A stretch of DNA of 64,000 nucleotides from Jeongeupia wiesaeckerbachi. GTDB taxonomy: Bacteria > Pseudomonadota > Gammaproteobacteria > Burkholderiales > Chitinibacteraceae. The notes beneath the pieces were generated by a model that had not been told where the DNA came from, ran no database searches, and saw nothing but the letters and a program-made list of their open reading frames with translations. Positions 33,371 through 41,123 of this stretch are shown here, in pieces. The translations under genes and the position numbers were made by a program. Position 1 is the stretch's first letter. Each line of letters starts with the position of its first letter. The DNA lies in contig NZ_CP136946.1 of the NCBI RefSeq assembly GCF_050916355.1, positions 2,604,001 through 2,668,000 of the forward strand. Reading direction: 5' to 3'.

Positions 33371-35117
33371 GAAGTTTCACTCCGAAACGCAGGGCGACAG
33401 CCAGACCGGCGCCGACCATGAGCATATTGATAACGGAAAGGGCGGCAACCTGATCGACTGCGCCGGTGGCCCACAGCGACACCATCAGTGCGCCGATGAC
33501 TTCGGTACCCGGCGACAGCAGATACACGCCGGTCGAGTATTCGCGTTCAAAGATCATGAACACCAAGAGCCAGCTCGCCAGCAGACCGGAGCGGATCAGC
33601 GGCAAGGTGACATAGCGGCTGGTCTGGCCACGGGTCGCGCCGACGCTGCGGGCGGCTTCTTCGAGCTCGGGGCCGACCTGCATCAGCGCGCCCTGGATCA
33701 GCCGCATGCCGTAGGCCATCCACACGACCATATAGGCGAGCCAGATCGAGAACATCGAGTTCTTGAACTCCTTCAGCCCCGGTACGAACAGGAAGACCCA
33801 CAGGAAGGCGAGACCGGCGAGCAGGCCCGGCACCGCACGCGGCACCAGCACCAGATAGTCCATCAGCTTGCTACCCCAGTCGTTGCGGCGGTGGCCGGCG
33901 AAGCCGACGGCGGTGTAGCAGGCCACGGCCATGGCGCCGCCGAGGATGCCGACGCCGAAGCTGTTGATGATGGCGCGGACCAGGCTGTCGTTCTCGAACA
34001 GGTCGGTGAAGTTGGCCAGCGTGAAGACCTCGGTCAGCGGTACGCCCTGACCCCAGTGGCTGACAAAGGCGCGTAGCGTGATGCCCGACAGCGGCACGAA
34101 CACCGTCACCAGCAGCCACAGCAGGACGATCGCCATCGCGATCCAGCGCCAGCGGCCCAGCGGCAAGACGTGTTGCCGCGCGGCCTTGCCCTTGACGGCG
34201 ATGTAACGGCCGGCATTGCGCAGCAAGCGGCGCTGCAGCAACACCAGCGGGAAGGTCACCAGAATGATCAGTACCGCGACCGCCGCCATCAGGTGGTAGG
34301 ACGGAATGCCGAGCTTGTTGGTCAGCTTGTACAGATAGGTGGTCAGTACCAGATGGCCTTCGGGATCACCGAGCACCAGCGGCAGGCCGAAGACCTCGAA
34401 GCCGAGGAAGAACACCAGCACGCCGGCGAACAGCAGCGATGGCATCACCATCGGCAGGCTGACATCGCGGGCAACGCGGAAAGGGCTGGCGCCGGAGACG
34501 CGGGCGGCTTCTTCGACGTCCGAGCCGAGGTTGCGCAGCGACGACGAGGCGTACAGGTAGACATGCGGTACGTGCGTCAGCCCGGCAATCAGCGTGATCG
34601 CCCACAGCGAGTAGATGTTCCACGGCGCTTCGGCGCTGCCGAACAGCGACATCCACCACGCCGAGTAAAAACCGACCGGGCCGGCGGCGACGACGTAGCC
34701 GAAGCCGAGCACCATCGGCGAGACGAAGACCGGCGTCAGCAGCAGCGGCTCTAGCCAGCGGCGGCCGGGCAGGTCGGTCCGCGCCATCAGGAAGGCGAGC
34801 ACGCTGCCCATCGGTACGGCAATGAACAGCATGCCGAAGGCAATGGCACAGGTGTTCTTCAACGCCGACCAGAAATCGGGATCGTCGAATACGAAGCGGT
34901 AGGCTTCGAGCGAGACCGCCTTGTTCGGCATGAAAAACGGTGCACTCAGGAAGCTCTGGAACAGGATCAGCGACAGCGGCAGCGCGACGACGATGACGGC
35001 AATGGCGATCGTCAGCCAGCGGCCGAGACCGGCATAGGCACGCCAGCCGCCATCACCGTGCTGCGGTGCAGTGGCCGGCAGCGGGACGCGGCCCTGCAGG
35101 GAGGTGATCGAACTCAT
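33363..35117 (-). CDS. Two-domain ABC permease, FbpB/AfuB-like
   Basis: 584 aa, a fusion of two binding-protein-dependent permease domains, each of about six helices, as in FbpB, AfuB and SfuB. The two EAA coupling loops are visible: EEAARVSGASPFRVARDVSL in the first half and EEAARSVGATRGQTSRYVTL in the second. Transmembrane segments run from about residue 33 to 290 and 325 to 580, linked by a basic segment (LQRRLLRNAGRYIAVKGKAA). It is in an operon with the solute-binding protein upstream and the ATPase downstream. Confidence 0.92.
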   Translation of the reverse strand: MSSITSLQGRVPLPATAPQHGDGGWRAYAGLGRWLTIAIAVIVVALPLSLILFQSFLSAPFFMPNKAVSLEAYRFVFDDPDFWSALKNTCAIAFGMLFIAVPMGSVLAFLMARTDLPGRRWLEPLLLTPVFVSPMVLGFGYVVAAGPVGFYSAWWMSLFGSAEAPWNIYSLWAITLIAGLTHVPHVYLYASSSLRNLGSDVEEAARVSGASPFRVARDVSLPMVMPSLLFAGVLVFFLGFEVFGLPLVLGDPEGHLVLTTYLYKLTNKLGIPSYHLMAAVAVLIILVTFPLVLLQRRLLRNAGRYIAVKGKAARQHVLPLGRWRWIAMAIVLLWLLVTVFVPLSGITLRAFVSHWGQGVPLTEVFTLANFTDLFENDSLVRAIINSFGVGILGGAMAVACYTAVGFAGHRRNDWGSKLMDYLVLVPRAVPGLLAGLAFLWVFLFVPGLKEFKNSMFSIWLAYMVVWMAYGMRLIQGALMQVGPELEEAARSVGATRGQTSRYVTLPLIRSGLLASWLLVFMIFEREYSTGVYLLSPGTEVIGALMVSLWATGAVDQVAALSVINMLMVGAGLAVALRFGVKLHD

Positions 35118-35133
35118 GGCAATACTCCAGCGT

Positions 35134-35153
35134 CCGCAGCCCGAAGGCTGCGG
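35134..35153 (-). promoter_or_regulatory. UUCG-tetraloop stem-loop between binding protein and permease genes
   Basis: An 8-bp stem CCGCAGCC/GGCTGCGG. In the minus-strand RNA its loop is UUCG closed by C-G, an extra-stable tetraloop. There is no T-tract, so it is more likely an mRNA-stabilising element or partial block. It keeps the binding protein mRNA in excess of the permease, as is usual in importer operons (inference). Confidence 0.6.
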
Positions 35154-35198
35154 CGCGATGTCATGCGGGAGGGGACGGTTCGGGGCGGGCGGGGCGGT

Positions 35199-36296
35199 TT
35201 ACTTCTTGATCGCCTGCTGCCACTGCTTGAGGAATTCCAGTCGCTTGGCCTGGTCGAGATAGACCAGCAGACCGGTGCCGACCTGGATAGGCTTGAGGCT
35301 GTTACCCAGTTGCTTGGTCAGGCCGGCCATCGAGGTTTCGCCGGCCACGTCGCTGCGGATCGAGAACAGGTCGGCATCGTTGGCGAGGATGGTCTGTCCG
35401 CGCTTGGACAGCAGATAGTCGAGCCACAGCTTCGCGGCATTCGGATTCTTGCCGGCCTTGGTGACCGAGGCCAGCCGGCTCATCACCAGCGTGTAGTCCT
35501 TCGGATAGACATAGCCGATCGACGGGTCCTTCTTGGCCTTGGTGAACGCGTACGAGCCGATGATGTTGTAGCCGATCAGGTTTTCGCCCGACGAGATCCG
35601 CTCCATCATGGCGCCGGTCGACGATTGCAGTTTCACGCCCGACCCGCCCATGACCTTGACCATGTCCCAGATCGCATTGCCGCCGACGCGCACGTCCTGG
35701 GTCAGGTAGTTGAAGCCGACGCCGGATTTCTCGATGTCGTACGTGGTGACCTTGCCCTTGAACTTGTCCGGATTGGCCTTGATGATTCTGGCCAGATCGG
35801 CATGGGTCTGCGGGACTTCGCTGGCGGCGAGCAGGCGCTTGTTGTAGACGATGGTCAAAGGTTCGAACGTCGTGCCGTAGGCCTGGTCCTGGTAGGTCGA
35901 CCACGCCGGCATGTTCGCCTTTTCCGGCGATGCGTAGCTGGCGATGAAACCGTCGTTGACGAGCTTGATCTGCAGATCCATCGCCGATGACCACAGCACG
36001 TCGGCCGTGGTGCCGCCGGCGGCGCTTTCGGAAATGAAACGGTTGTACAGCTCGGTGCTGTTCATGTCGTTGTATTCGACCTTGACGCCCGGGTACATCG
36101 CCTCGAAGTCCTTGATCAGCGGCTTTACCGCGGCGGTGTCGGTCACCGAATAGACGATGACCTTGCCCTCTTTTTGGGCGGCACTGACAATCGCAGCGTA
36201 ATTGCCCGGATAACCGGCCGGGATGCTGGCGGCGGCTGCGAGGCCGGCGACGGAACAGCTGGCCAGGGCCAGGGCAAAACGGGTAAAGCGCTTCAT
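35199..36296 (-). CDS. Periplasmic solute-binding protein, FbpA/AfuA-like
   Basis: 365 aa from ATG 36296 with GGAG upstream. Residues 1-23 are a signal peptide. The mature protein is a two-lobed class II binding protein: IVSAAQKEGKVIVYSVTD opens lobe 1, YNDMNSTELYNRFISESAAG is the hinge region, and TTFEPLTIVYNKRLL follows. The paired Tyr residues that bind Fe3+ in FbpA are not obvious, and relatives of this group bind phosphorylated sugars, carboxylates or phosphonates. Divergent linkage to a TctD/TctE-like sensor system also points to an organic anion. The ligand remains open. Confidence 0.88.
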   Translation of the reverse strand: MKRFTRFALALASCSVAGLAAAASIPAGYPGNYAAIVSAAQKEGKVIVYSVTDTAAVKPLIKDFEAMYPGVKVEYNDMNSTELYNRFISESAAGGTTADVLWSSAMDLQIKLVNDGFIASYASPEKANMPAWSTYQDQAYGTTFEPLTIVYNKRLLAASEVPQTHADLARIIKANPDKFKGKVTTYDIEKSGVGFNYLTQDVRVGGNAIWDMVKVMGGSGVKLQSSTGAMMERISSGENLIGYNIIGSYAFTKAKKDPSIGYVYPKDYTLVMSRLASVTKAGKNPNAAKLWLDYLLSKRGQTILANDADLFSIRSDVAGETSMAGLTKQLGNSLKPIQVGTGLLVYLDQAKRLEFLKQWQQAIKK

Positions 36297-36382
36297 ATCG
36301 ATCTCCAGAATCTGGCCGCTTCGGCTCGGTATTCCCGGATGGGTGTCATCCGTGTGAAATGATCCTATGCGCGCAGCGCTTT

Positions 36383-36417
36383 CAATTCGCTTTCCGGGCA
36401 CCAATTCAATGCAATTT
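36383..36417. repeat. CAATT(C/T) direct repeats in divergent ABC/two-component promoter region
   Basis: CAATTC at 36383, CAATTC at 36402 and CAATTT at 36412 are spaced 19 and 10 nt apart, near helical phasing. OmpR-class regulators bind direct repeats of this type, so it is a candidate operator for the adjacent regulator. No Fur-like sequence was seen in 36297-36496. Confidence 0.4.
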
Positions 36418-36496
36418 GCTGTTGCGGCGATCCCTGATGGTGCATGACCGGGGCGCTGCAGATACTTCAAGAACGATATCGGAACCCGGATTCACC

Positions 36497-37174
36497 ATGC
36501 GTCTGCTGCTTGTGGAAGACAATCTGTCGCTGGCCGACTCGCTGACCCGCGCCCTGAACCAGGGCGGGTTTGCGGTCGATTGCATGCACAATGGCGCCGA
36601 CGCCGATCAGGTGCTGCGCACCGAGGATTACGCACTGGTGATTCTCGATCTGGGCTTGCCCAAGCTCGATGGCCTCGAGGTGTTACGCCGACTGCGGCAA
36701 CGGCGCAACAAGGTGCCGGTGCTGATCCTGACCGCGCACGGCTCGGTCGATGAGCGCGTCAAGGGACTTGATCTGGGCGCCGATGATTATCTGACCAAAC
36801 CGTGTGACCTGAACGAGCTCGAAGCCCGTGCACGCGCGTTGATCCGCCGCAGCCACGGCTTCGACAGCGCCGAGCTGAGTTTCGGCCCGCTGCGCTACGA
36901 CAGCGTCAGCCGGGTGTTCAGTCTGGAAAGCGGCCCGTTGAGCCTGACGCCGCGCGAACATGCGGTGCTCGAGGTGCTGCTGCTGCGCGGCGGCAAGGCG
37001 GTGTCGAAGGAGGCGGTGTCGGAACAGATCTTCGGTCTCGACGATTCAAGCAGCCCCGACGCGATCGAGATCTACGTGCACCGACTGAGGAAAAAGCTGG
37101 AAGGCAGCGGCGTCGCCATTGTCACCCTGCGCGGGCTGGGTTATCTGCTGGAAGCCCGCGATGCCGCAGCGTAG
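36497..37174 (+). CDS. OmpR-family response regulator, TctD-like
   Basis: 225 aa from ATG 36497. The receiver domain (1-115) has phospho-acceptor Asp51 in LVILDLGLP, an acidic pair at 8-9 and Lys102 in DDYLTKP. The winged-helix DNA-binding domain (about 125-222) contains SLTPREHAVLEVLL and YVHRLRKKLEGSGVAIVTLR. It is divergent from the importer operon and likely its regulator. Its last 14 nt overlap the sensor kinase start. Confidence 0.95.
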   Translation: MRLLLVEDNLSLADSLTRALNQGGFAVDCMHNGADADQVLRTEDYALVILDLGLPKLDGLEVLRRLRQRRNKVPVLILTAHGSVDERVKGLDLGADDYLTKPCDLNELEARARALIRRSHGFDSAELSFGPLRYDSVSRVFSLESGPLSLTPREHAVLEVLLLRGGKAVSKEAVSEQIFGLDDSSSPDAIEIYVHRLRKKLEGSGVAIVTLRGLGYLLEARDAAA

Positions 37175-38558
37175 TCTGCGCCGCTATCTCACGGTTTGCT
37201 TGCTGCTGCCCTTGCTGCTGCTGCTCAGCGTCGATGCCGTGCTGACCTATCATCGTGCCCGTCAGGCTGCCGATGCGGCGTTTGATCGCAGCCTGTTCAC
37301 GTCGAACAAGGCGATGGTCGAGGGTATTTCGATCCAGGACGGCAAGATCGTCGTCGATATCCCGTATCTGGCGCTGGAAATGTTCGAATCCAACGCCGCC
37401 GGCCGTGTTTACTATCGCGTCACCGAGGAGGGCGGCGCCGAGCTGACCGGTTACAAGGATCTGCCACTGCCCAAGCGGCGCGATCAGGCGTTCTACAAGC
37501 CGCAGTTCTACGACGCCGAGTACCACGGCGACACGATCCGCATCGCCGCGATCCGGCAGCGCGTTCATGACGTCGCCAGCGCCCAGACGCGCACCGTCTG
37601 GGTATTGACCGGTGAAACGCCCGAATCGCGGCGCGAGCTGGCCGAGCAGATTCTCGTCGGCGCCATCATTCAGGATGTGGTGCTGGTGGCGCTGGCGCTG
37701 GGCATCGTGTTGCTGGCGGTCAGCGTCGGCCTCAAGCCGCTGCGGCGCCTGTCGGCCAAGGTCAAGGACAAGGACGCCGACGATCTGCAACCCCTCGACG
37801 CGACCGAACTGCCGAGCGAACTCAAACCGCTGGTCGAAGCGATGAACCAGTACATTGCGCGGATCGAACGCATCCTCAACGACCGCGGGCGTTTCTTTGC
37901 CGATGCCGCGCACCAGCTGAAAACGCCGCTGGCGGTATTGCAGGCCAAGGTCGAGCTGGCGTTGCGCGAGGACGATCTGCCGACGGTGAAGAAGCAGATA
38001 GCCGAAACGCTCGAGACCGTCCGGCATGCATCACGCGGCGTGAAGCAGCTGCTGTCACTGTCGAGGCTGGCGCCGGACCACTTTCTCGCCGTCACCTACA
38101 GCGACGTCGACCTGACCGGGGTGGCGCGCGAAGTGGCGCTCGACTGGGCGCCGGTGGCGCGCCGCAGCGGTGTCGACCTCGGTTTCGAGGGCGAGGTCGT
38201 AGCGATGCTGTCCGGCCGGCCCGAGCTGCTGCAGGAGCTGGTCGGCAACCTGATCGACAACGCGATCCGCTACGCCGGCCCCGGCAAGATGGTGACGGTG
38301 CGTTGCGAACCCGTGGCCGGTTTTGCAAGGCTGCAGGTGATCGACAACGGTCCAGGGATTGCCGAAGAGGAGCGCGATCGCGTATTCCGGCGCTTCTACC
38401 GGATCGCCGGCACGCAGGTCGAGGGCAGCGGCCTGGGACTGGGGATCGTGCATGAAATCGCCCGGCTGCACGACGCGACGATTGCGCTATCGCACACGCC
38501 GGGCGGCGGGCTGACGGTGACGGTGGATTTTCCGGTCGCTCAGCCAGTGGCCGATTGA
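37161..38558 (+). CDS. Sensor histidine kinase, TctE-like
   Basis: 465 aa from ATG 37161, inside the end of the regulator gene. TM1 is at about 12-30, a periplasmic 2CSK_N-type sensor domain follows (about 31-165, with GISIQDGKIVVDIPYLALEM), and TM2 is at about 168-190. The H-box FFADAAHQLKTPLAVLQAK carries His251. N-box NLIDNAIRYA, G1 DNGPG, F-box FRRFYR and G2 GLGLGIV complete the ATPase. TctE kinases sense tricarboxylates and related organic anions; the ligand here is unknown. It is convergent with the hydrolase gene, with 4 nt between stops. Confidence 0.95.
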   Translation: MPQRSLRRYLTVCLLLPLLLLLSVDAVLTYHRARQAADAAFDRSLFTSNKAMVEGISIQDGKIVVDIPYLALEMFESNAAGRVYYRVTEEGGAELTGYKDLPLPKRRDQAFYKPQFYDAEYHGDTIRIAAIRQRVHDVASAQTRTVWVLTGETPESRRELAEQILVGAIIQDVVLVALALGIVLLAVSVGLKPLRRLSAKVKDKDADDLQPLDATELPSELKPLVEAMNQYIARIERILNDRGRFFADAAHQLKTPLAVLQAKVELALREDDLPTVKKQIAETLETVRHASRGVKQLLSLSRLAPDHFLAVTYSDVDLTGVAREVALDWAPVARRSGVDLGFEGEVVAMLSGRPELLQELVGNLIDNAIRYAGPGKMVTVRCEPVAGFARLQVIDNGPGIAEEERDRVFRRFYRIAGTQVEGSGLGLGIVHEIARLHDATIALSHTPGGGLTVTVDFPVAQPVAD

Positions 38559-38562
38559 CGCG

Positions 38563-39210
38563 TCAGCCGCGTAGTCGCCACTGCCGGTCGACGATCTCGC
38601 CCAGCTGCATCAAGCGGCCGTGGAAGAAGTGGCCGACGCCGGGAACGACGATGACCGGCAGTTGCTGCGGTCGCGCCCAATCAAACACGCTTGCCAGTGC
38701 GACGACCTCGTCCTCCTCGCCGTGGATCACCAGCGTGTCGGCCGGCACGGGCGGAAAGTCGCTGTAGCGGCTGGTCGCCGGGCCGACGAGGATCATGCCT
38801 TCGACCTCGTCGTCGCCAAGCCGTGCCCGCAACTGCGACTGCACATAGGTGCCGAACGAGAAGCCGGCGAGTACCAGCTTGCCGGCTTCCGGATGCGCTG
38901 CGCGGGCAAAGGCCAGCACGGCGGCCATGTCGTCCGGTTCCTCCTTGCCGCGGCTGTGTTCGCCCTCGGAGTTGCCGACGCCGCGCAGGTTCGGGCAATA
39001 GGCGACGTAGCCGAGCCTGGAGAGCGTCTTGGCCAGCGTGTGGACGATCTTGTTGGTGAACGTGCCGCCCTCGGTCGGATTCGGGTGAGCGACCAGCGCG
39101 ATACCGCGCAGGGTCTCGAGCGCCGAATCGAGCCGCAGGCACTCGAGCTTGCCGGCCGGACCGGCGATCTCAAGCAGTTCGAACGACGGGGCCTTTCGGG
39201 GTGCATTCAT
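38563..39210 (-). CDS. Alpha/beta hydrolase, COG2945-type
   Basis: 215 aa. The core includes ALVAHPNPTEGGTFTNKIVH, YCPNLRGVGNSEGEH and the nucleophile elbow LAGFSFGTY (G-x-S-x-G). A later Asp in TLVIHGEEDEVV and a terminal His in VPGVGHFFHG complete the triad. This family is annotated as esterase/lipase-like hydrolases with unknown physiological substrates. It is 3 nt after the small Cys-rich gene, so it is probably in that transcript. Confidence 0.88.
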   Translation of the reverse strand: MNAPRKAPSFELLEIAGPAGKLECLRLDSALETLRGIALVAHPNPTEGGTFTNKIVHTLAKTLSRLGYVAYCPNLRGVGNSEGEHSRGKEEPDDMAAVLAFARAAHPEAGKLVLAGFSFGTYVQSQLRARLGDDEVEGMILVGPATSRYSDFPPVPADTLVIHGEEDEVVALASVFDWARPQQLPVIVVPGVGHFFHGRLMQLGEIVDRQWRLRG

Positions 39211-39213
39211 GAT

Positions 39214-39453
39214 TCAAAACCAATGTTGTTGCATCGCGAGTAGAAAATCGCGGGTGATGGGGGCGCCGCTTGCAGACCCAAGTACCGAGTCGATGCCGCA
39301 GAACGGACACAGGGCAGTGTCGTTGTCATCAGCCCAGTCCTGGATATCGCGAGGGGAAAATTGCGCTAGACAGTGGAAGCAGCCGCAGCGCTCGCTTGCA
39401 TCGATTTGCGATCGATGGTGCGAGCAAAACCGGTGCGCTTCAATTGGCGTCAT
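39214..39453 (-). CDS. Small cysteine-rich (zinc-ribbon-like) cytoplasmic protein
   Basis: 79 aa from ATG 39453. It resembles a widespread, uncharacterised family of about 80-residue cytoplasmic proteins. Cysteines at 10, 23, 25, 28, 49 and 52 include the CGCFHC and CPFC pairs, which could bind zinc. Conserved blocks are DIQDWADDNDTALCPFCGID and SVLGSASGAPITRDFLLAM. Its function is unknown. It starts 2 nt after the ferredoxin stop and is followed 3 nt later by the hydrolase, so four genes (40870 to 38563) probably form one operon. Confidence 0.82.
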   Translation of the reverse strand: MTPIEAHRFCSHHRSQIDASERCGCFHCLAQFSPRDIQDWADDNDTALCPFCGIDSVLGSASGAPITRDFLLAMQQHWF

Positions 39454-39455
39454 TG

Positions 39456-39767
39456 CTAGATTTTCAGCCGCTCGACGATATTGCCTTTTACGAGGTGCTC
39501 GTCGACGATTTCGTCGATGTCGCTCTCGTCGATATAGGTGTACCAGGTCTCTTCCGGGTAGATCACGATCACCGGACCTTCCTCGCAGCGCTCCAGACAG
39601 CCGGCCTTGTTGATACGCACGCCGCCGGGGCCGGCGAGCTTGAGCGATTTGACCCGGGCCTTGGCGTGTTCCCACGCAGCGACTGAGCCGCAGTTGGCGC
39701 AACTCTGGCGTTCGCCCAGTTCGCGCTGATTCAGGCAGAAAAACACGTGGTGCTTGTAGTAACTCAT
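39456..39767 (-). CDS. Thioredoxin-like [2Fe-2S] ferredoxin
   Basis: 103 aa. The family is known from clostridial and Azotobacter 2Fe-2S ferredoxins with a thioredoxin fold. It starts YKHHVFFCLNQRE, with Cys11, Cys23, Cys26, Cys57 and Cys61. The pattern HVFFCxN... and GCLERCEEGPVIVIYPEETW is diagnostic. It would carry electrons for an unknown partner. It lies between the unknown 361-aa protein and the small Cys-rich protein. Confidence 0.92.
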   Translation of the reverse strand: MSYYKHHVFFCLNQRELGERQSCANCGSVAAWEHAKARVKSLKLAGPGGVRINKAGCLERCEEGPVIVIYPEETWYTYIDESDIDEIVDEHLVKGNIVERLKI

Positions 39768-39784
39768 CGGTCTTCTCCGAACGC

Positions 39785-40870
39785 TTACTGCTGCTGAACC
39801 GGCTTGGTGTGTGCGGTGACGAAGAAGGGCAGGCCGTCGGTGTCGAGATCGGGCTGGATCGTTTCGATCACGACGACGTCGTCGACTTGGCATTCGCGCA
39901 TCAGGTCGTCGACGAAGGCGTGCACCTGTTCGGCGCTGTCGAGCGGTGCCAGCGGCCAGACATAGCCTTCCCAGCGCTCGGCGTCTTCGCGGCTGGAGAA
40001 GGTGATGCGGATCTCGCCGCCTTCGTGCGCCGCCAGCGTGATCACCGGCGTGCGGCCCTTGCCGCGGATGCTGCGGATCGCGTTGCTCGCGGCCACCTGC
40101 AAGCGGGTTTCCAGCACGGTGACGCGGCCGGATTCCTGCGCGGCGAGCCAGCTTTGCGGCACGCGCGGAATCGGGAACAGGGTCAGGCCCGGTTTCTTGA
40201 AACCGTCGCTGAGCAGTTGCGCCAGCGGCATGCCCCAGCTGCCGACGGCGCCGCCAAGGCGGATGACCGGCTCGGCACCGGCGGGTTGCAGCGCAACGCC
40301 AACGAGGTAACGGATGAACACGCCCTCGTCCTTGAATTTGATCGGTGCCGGCGTGAACTCGGCCGGCAGCGGTTCGGCGGCGACGATCTGTGTCTGCCAG
40401 CGCGACAGCTGGGTCGGATTGATAGTGGCCAGCTGATCGGCGCCGACGAGGGCATTGCCGAGCCAGACGTCGGCATCGGCGGCGATGACGTTGTGAGCGC
40501 GCAGCAGCGAGACGATGGCTTGCGCGTCGACCTCGCCCGGCAGCTCGGTTTCGCCCTTGTTGCCGGCGACGAAGACGATGGGCAGGGCAAACGGCAACGC
40601 GTGGGCCGTGTTGCCAAGCGGTTGTTCGACCGCATCGCGCAACGTTTTCCACAACACCTTGTAGGCGTCCTGCGTCGGTGCCTGCGTCAATGCGCCGTTC
40701 AGGCCGTAATGATCGCCAGTCAGCAACAGCTCGCGGACAACCTCGTCCAGCGCCTGCCGCTTTTGCTGTGCATCCGCCGGTTCATTGGCGGTCAGAAAGG
40801 CCATCAGGCTGCGAATGACCGGGTTCTTGGCGTTGACGCGAGGGTAGAGGCGAGGGTCGGGCAAGTACAT
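39785..40870 (-). CDS. Conserved protein of unknown function, 361 aa
   Basis: Start ATG 40870 (MYLPDPRLYPRVNAKNPVI); an upstream in-frame start at 40897 is unlikely. No signal peptide, no membrane segment and no known motif were recognised. Noticeable features are a mixed alpha/beta composition, PIVFVAGNKGETELPGEVD, and a C-terminal part rich in acidic residues (VFVDDLMRECQVDD-like). I do not recognise the family. It is first in the probable operon with the ferredoxin 17 nt downstream, which suggests a redox or metal-linked role (inference only). Confidence 0.7.
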   Translation of the reverse strand: MYLPDPRLYPRVNAKNPVIRSLMAFLTANEPADAQQKRQALDEVVRELLLTGDHYGLNGALTQAPTQDAYKVLWKTLRDAVEQPLGNTAHALPFALPIVFVAGNKGETELPGEVDAQAIVSLLRAHNVIAADADVWLGNALVGADQLATINPTQLSRWQTQIVAAEPLPAEFTPAPIKFKDEGVFIRYLVGVALQPAGAEPVIRLGGAVGSWGMPLAQLLSDGFKKPGLTLFPIPRVPQSWLAAQESGRVTVLETRLQVAASNAIRSIRGKGRTPVITLAAHEGGEIRITFSSREDAERWEGYVWPLAPLDSAEQVHAFVDDLMRECQVDDVVVIETIQPDLDTDGLPFFVTAHTKPVQQQ

Positions 40871-40980
40871 GGGGCAGGCCAGGGGGCAAAAGCGCAATTA
40901 TACCGCGCGGGCTGGGTCTGGAGGTGGCTATGACCATGGCATGGAAAATGCTTTCTTTTGTTGCAAGGTCTTGAATTGAT

Positions 40981-41010
40981 TTGACAATCTTTCAGACCCT
41001 CAGGTAAATT
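40981..41010 (+). promoter_or_regulatory. Sigma70 promoter upstream of the putative sRNA and wbuC
   Basis: TTGACA at 40981-40986, an 18-nt spacer and TAAATT at 41005-41010. The -35 is a perfect consensus. The predicted start lies near 41017. It is one of the strongest promoters in the window. Confidence 0.75.
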
Positions 41011-41016
41011 CAAGGT

Positions 41017-41107
41017 TCTGTTGGGATGCAAGATTTGCGTCTTGATGGTTTCTCCTTTGTAGATGTTGTTGGTGGCCCGGAACCGTTCACGTTTCCGGGT
41101 TTTTTTT
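41017..41107 (+). ncRNA. Candidate small RNA or attenuated leader (about 90 nt)
   Basis: Between a strong promoter and a strong terminator there is no open frame of note. A hairpin GATGCAA/TTGCGTC (41025-41041, loop GAT) is followed by a single-stranded TTTCTCCTTT at 41049-41058, which is complementary to Shine-Dalgarno sites such as AGGAGAAA of ompA (18376-18383, minus) and pilZ (10991-10998). The terminator hairpin ends the RNA with a U-run, as in Hfq-binding sRNAs. The alternative is a regulatory leader of the wbuC-type gene at 41124. Confidence 0.55.
41076..41107 (+). terminator. Intrinsic terminator ending the leader/sRNA before wbuC
   Basis: Stem CCCGGAA/TTCCGGG with a 10-nt loop, followed by eight T. 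It stands 16 nt before the cupin start codon, downstream of the only evident promoter. Confidence 0.8.
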
Positions 41108-41123
41108 CATCTGGAGTTCCCGC

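Noticed and set aside
36297..36496. Fur box expected for an iron importer
   Set aside because: No sequence resembling the AT-rich inverted Fur consensus was seen in the divergent region.
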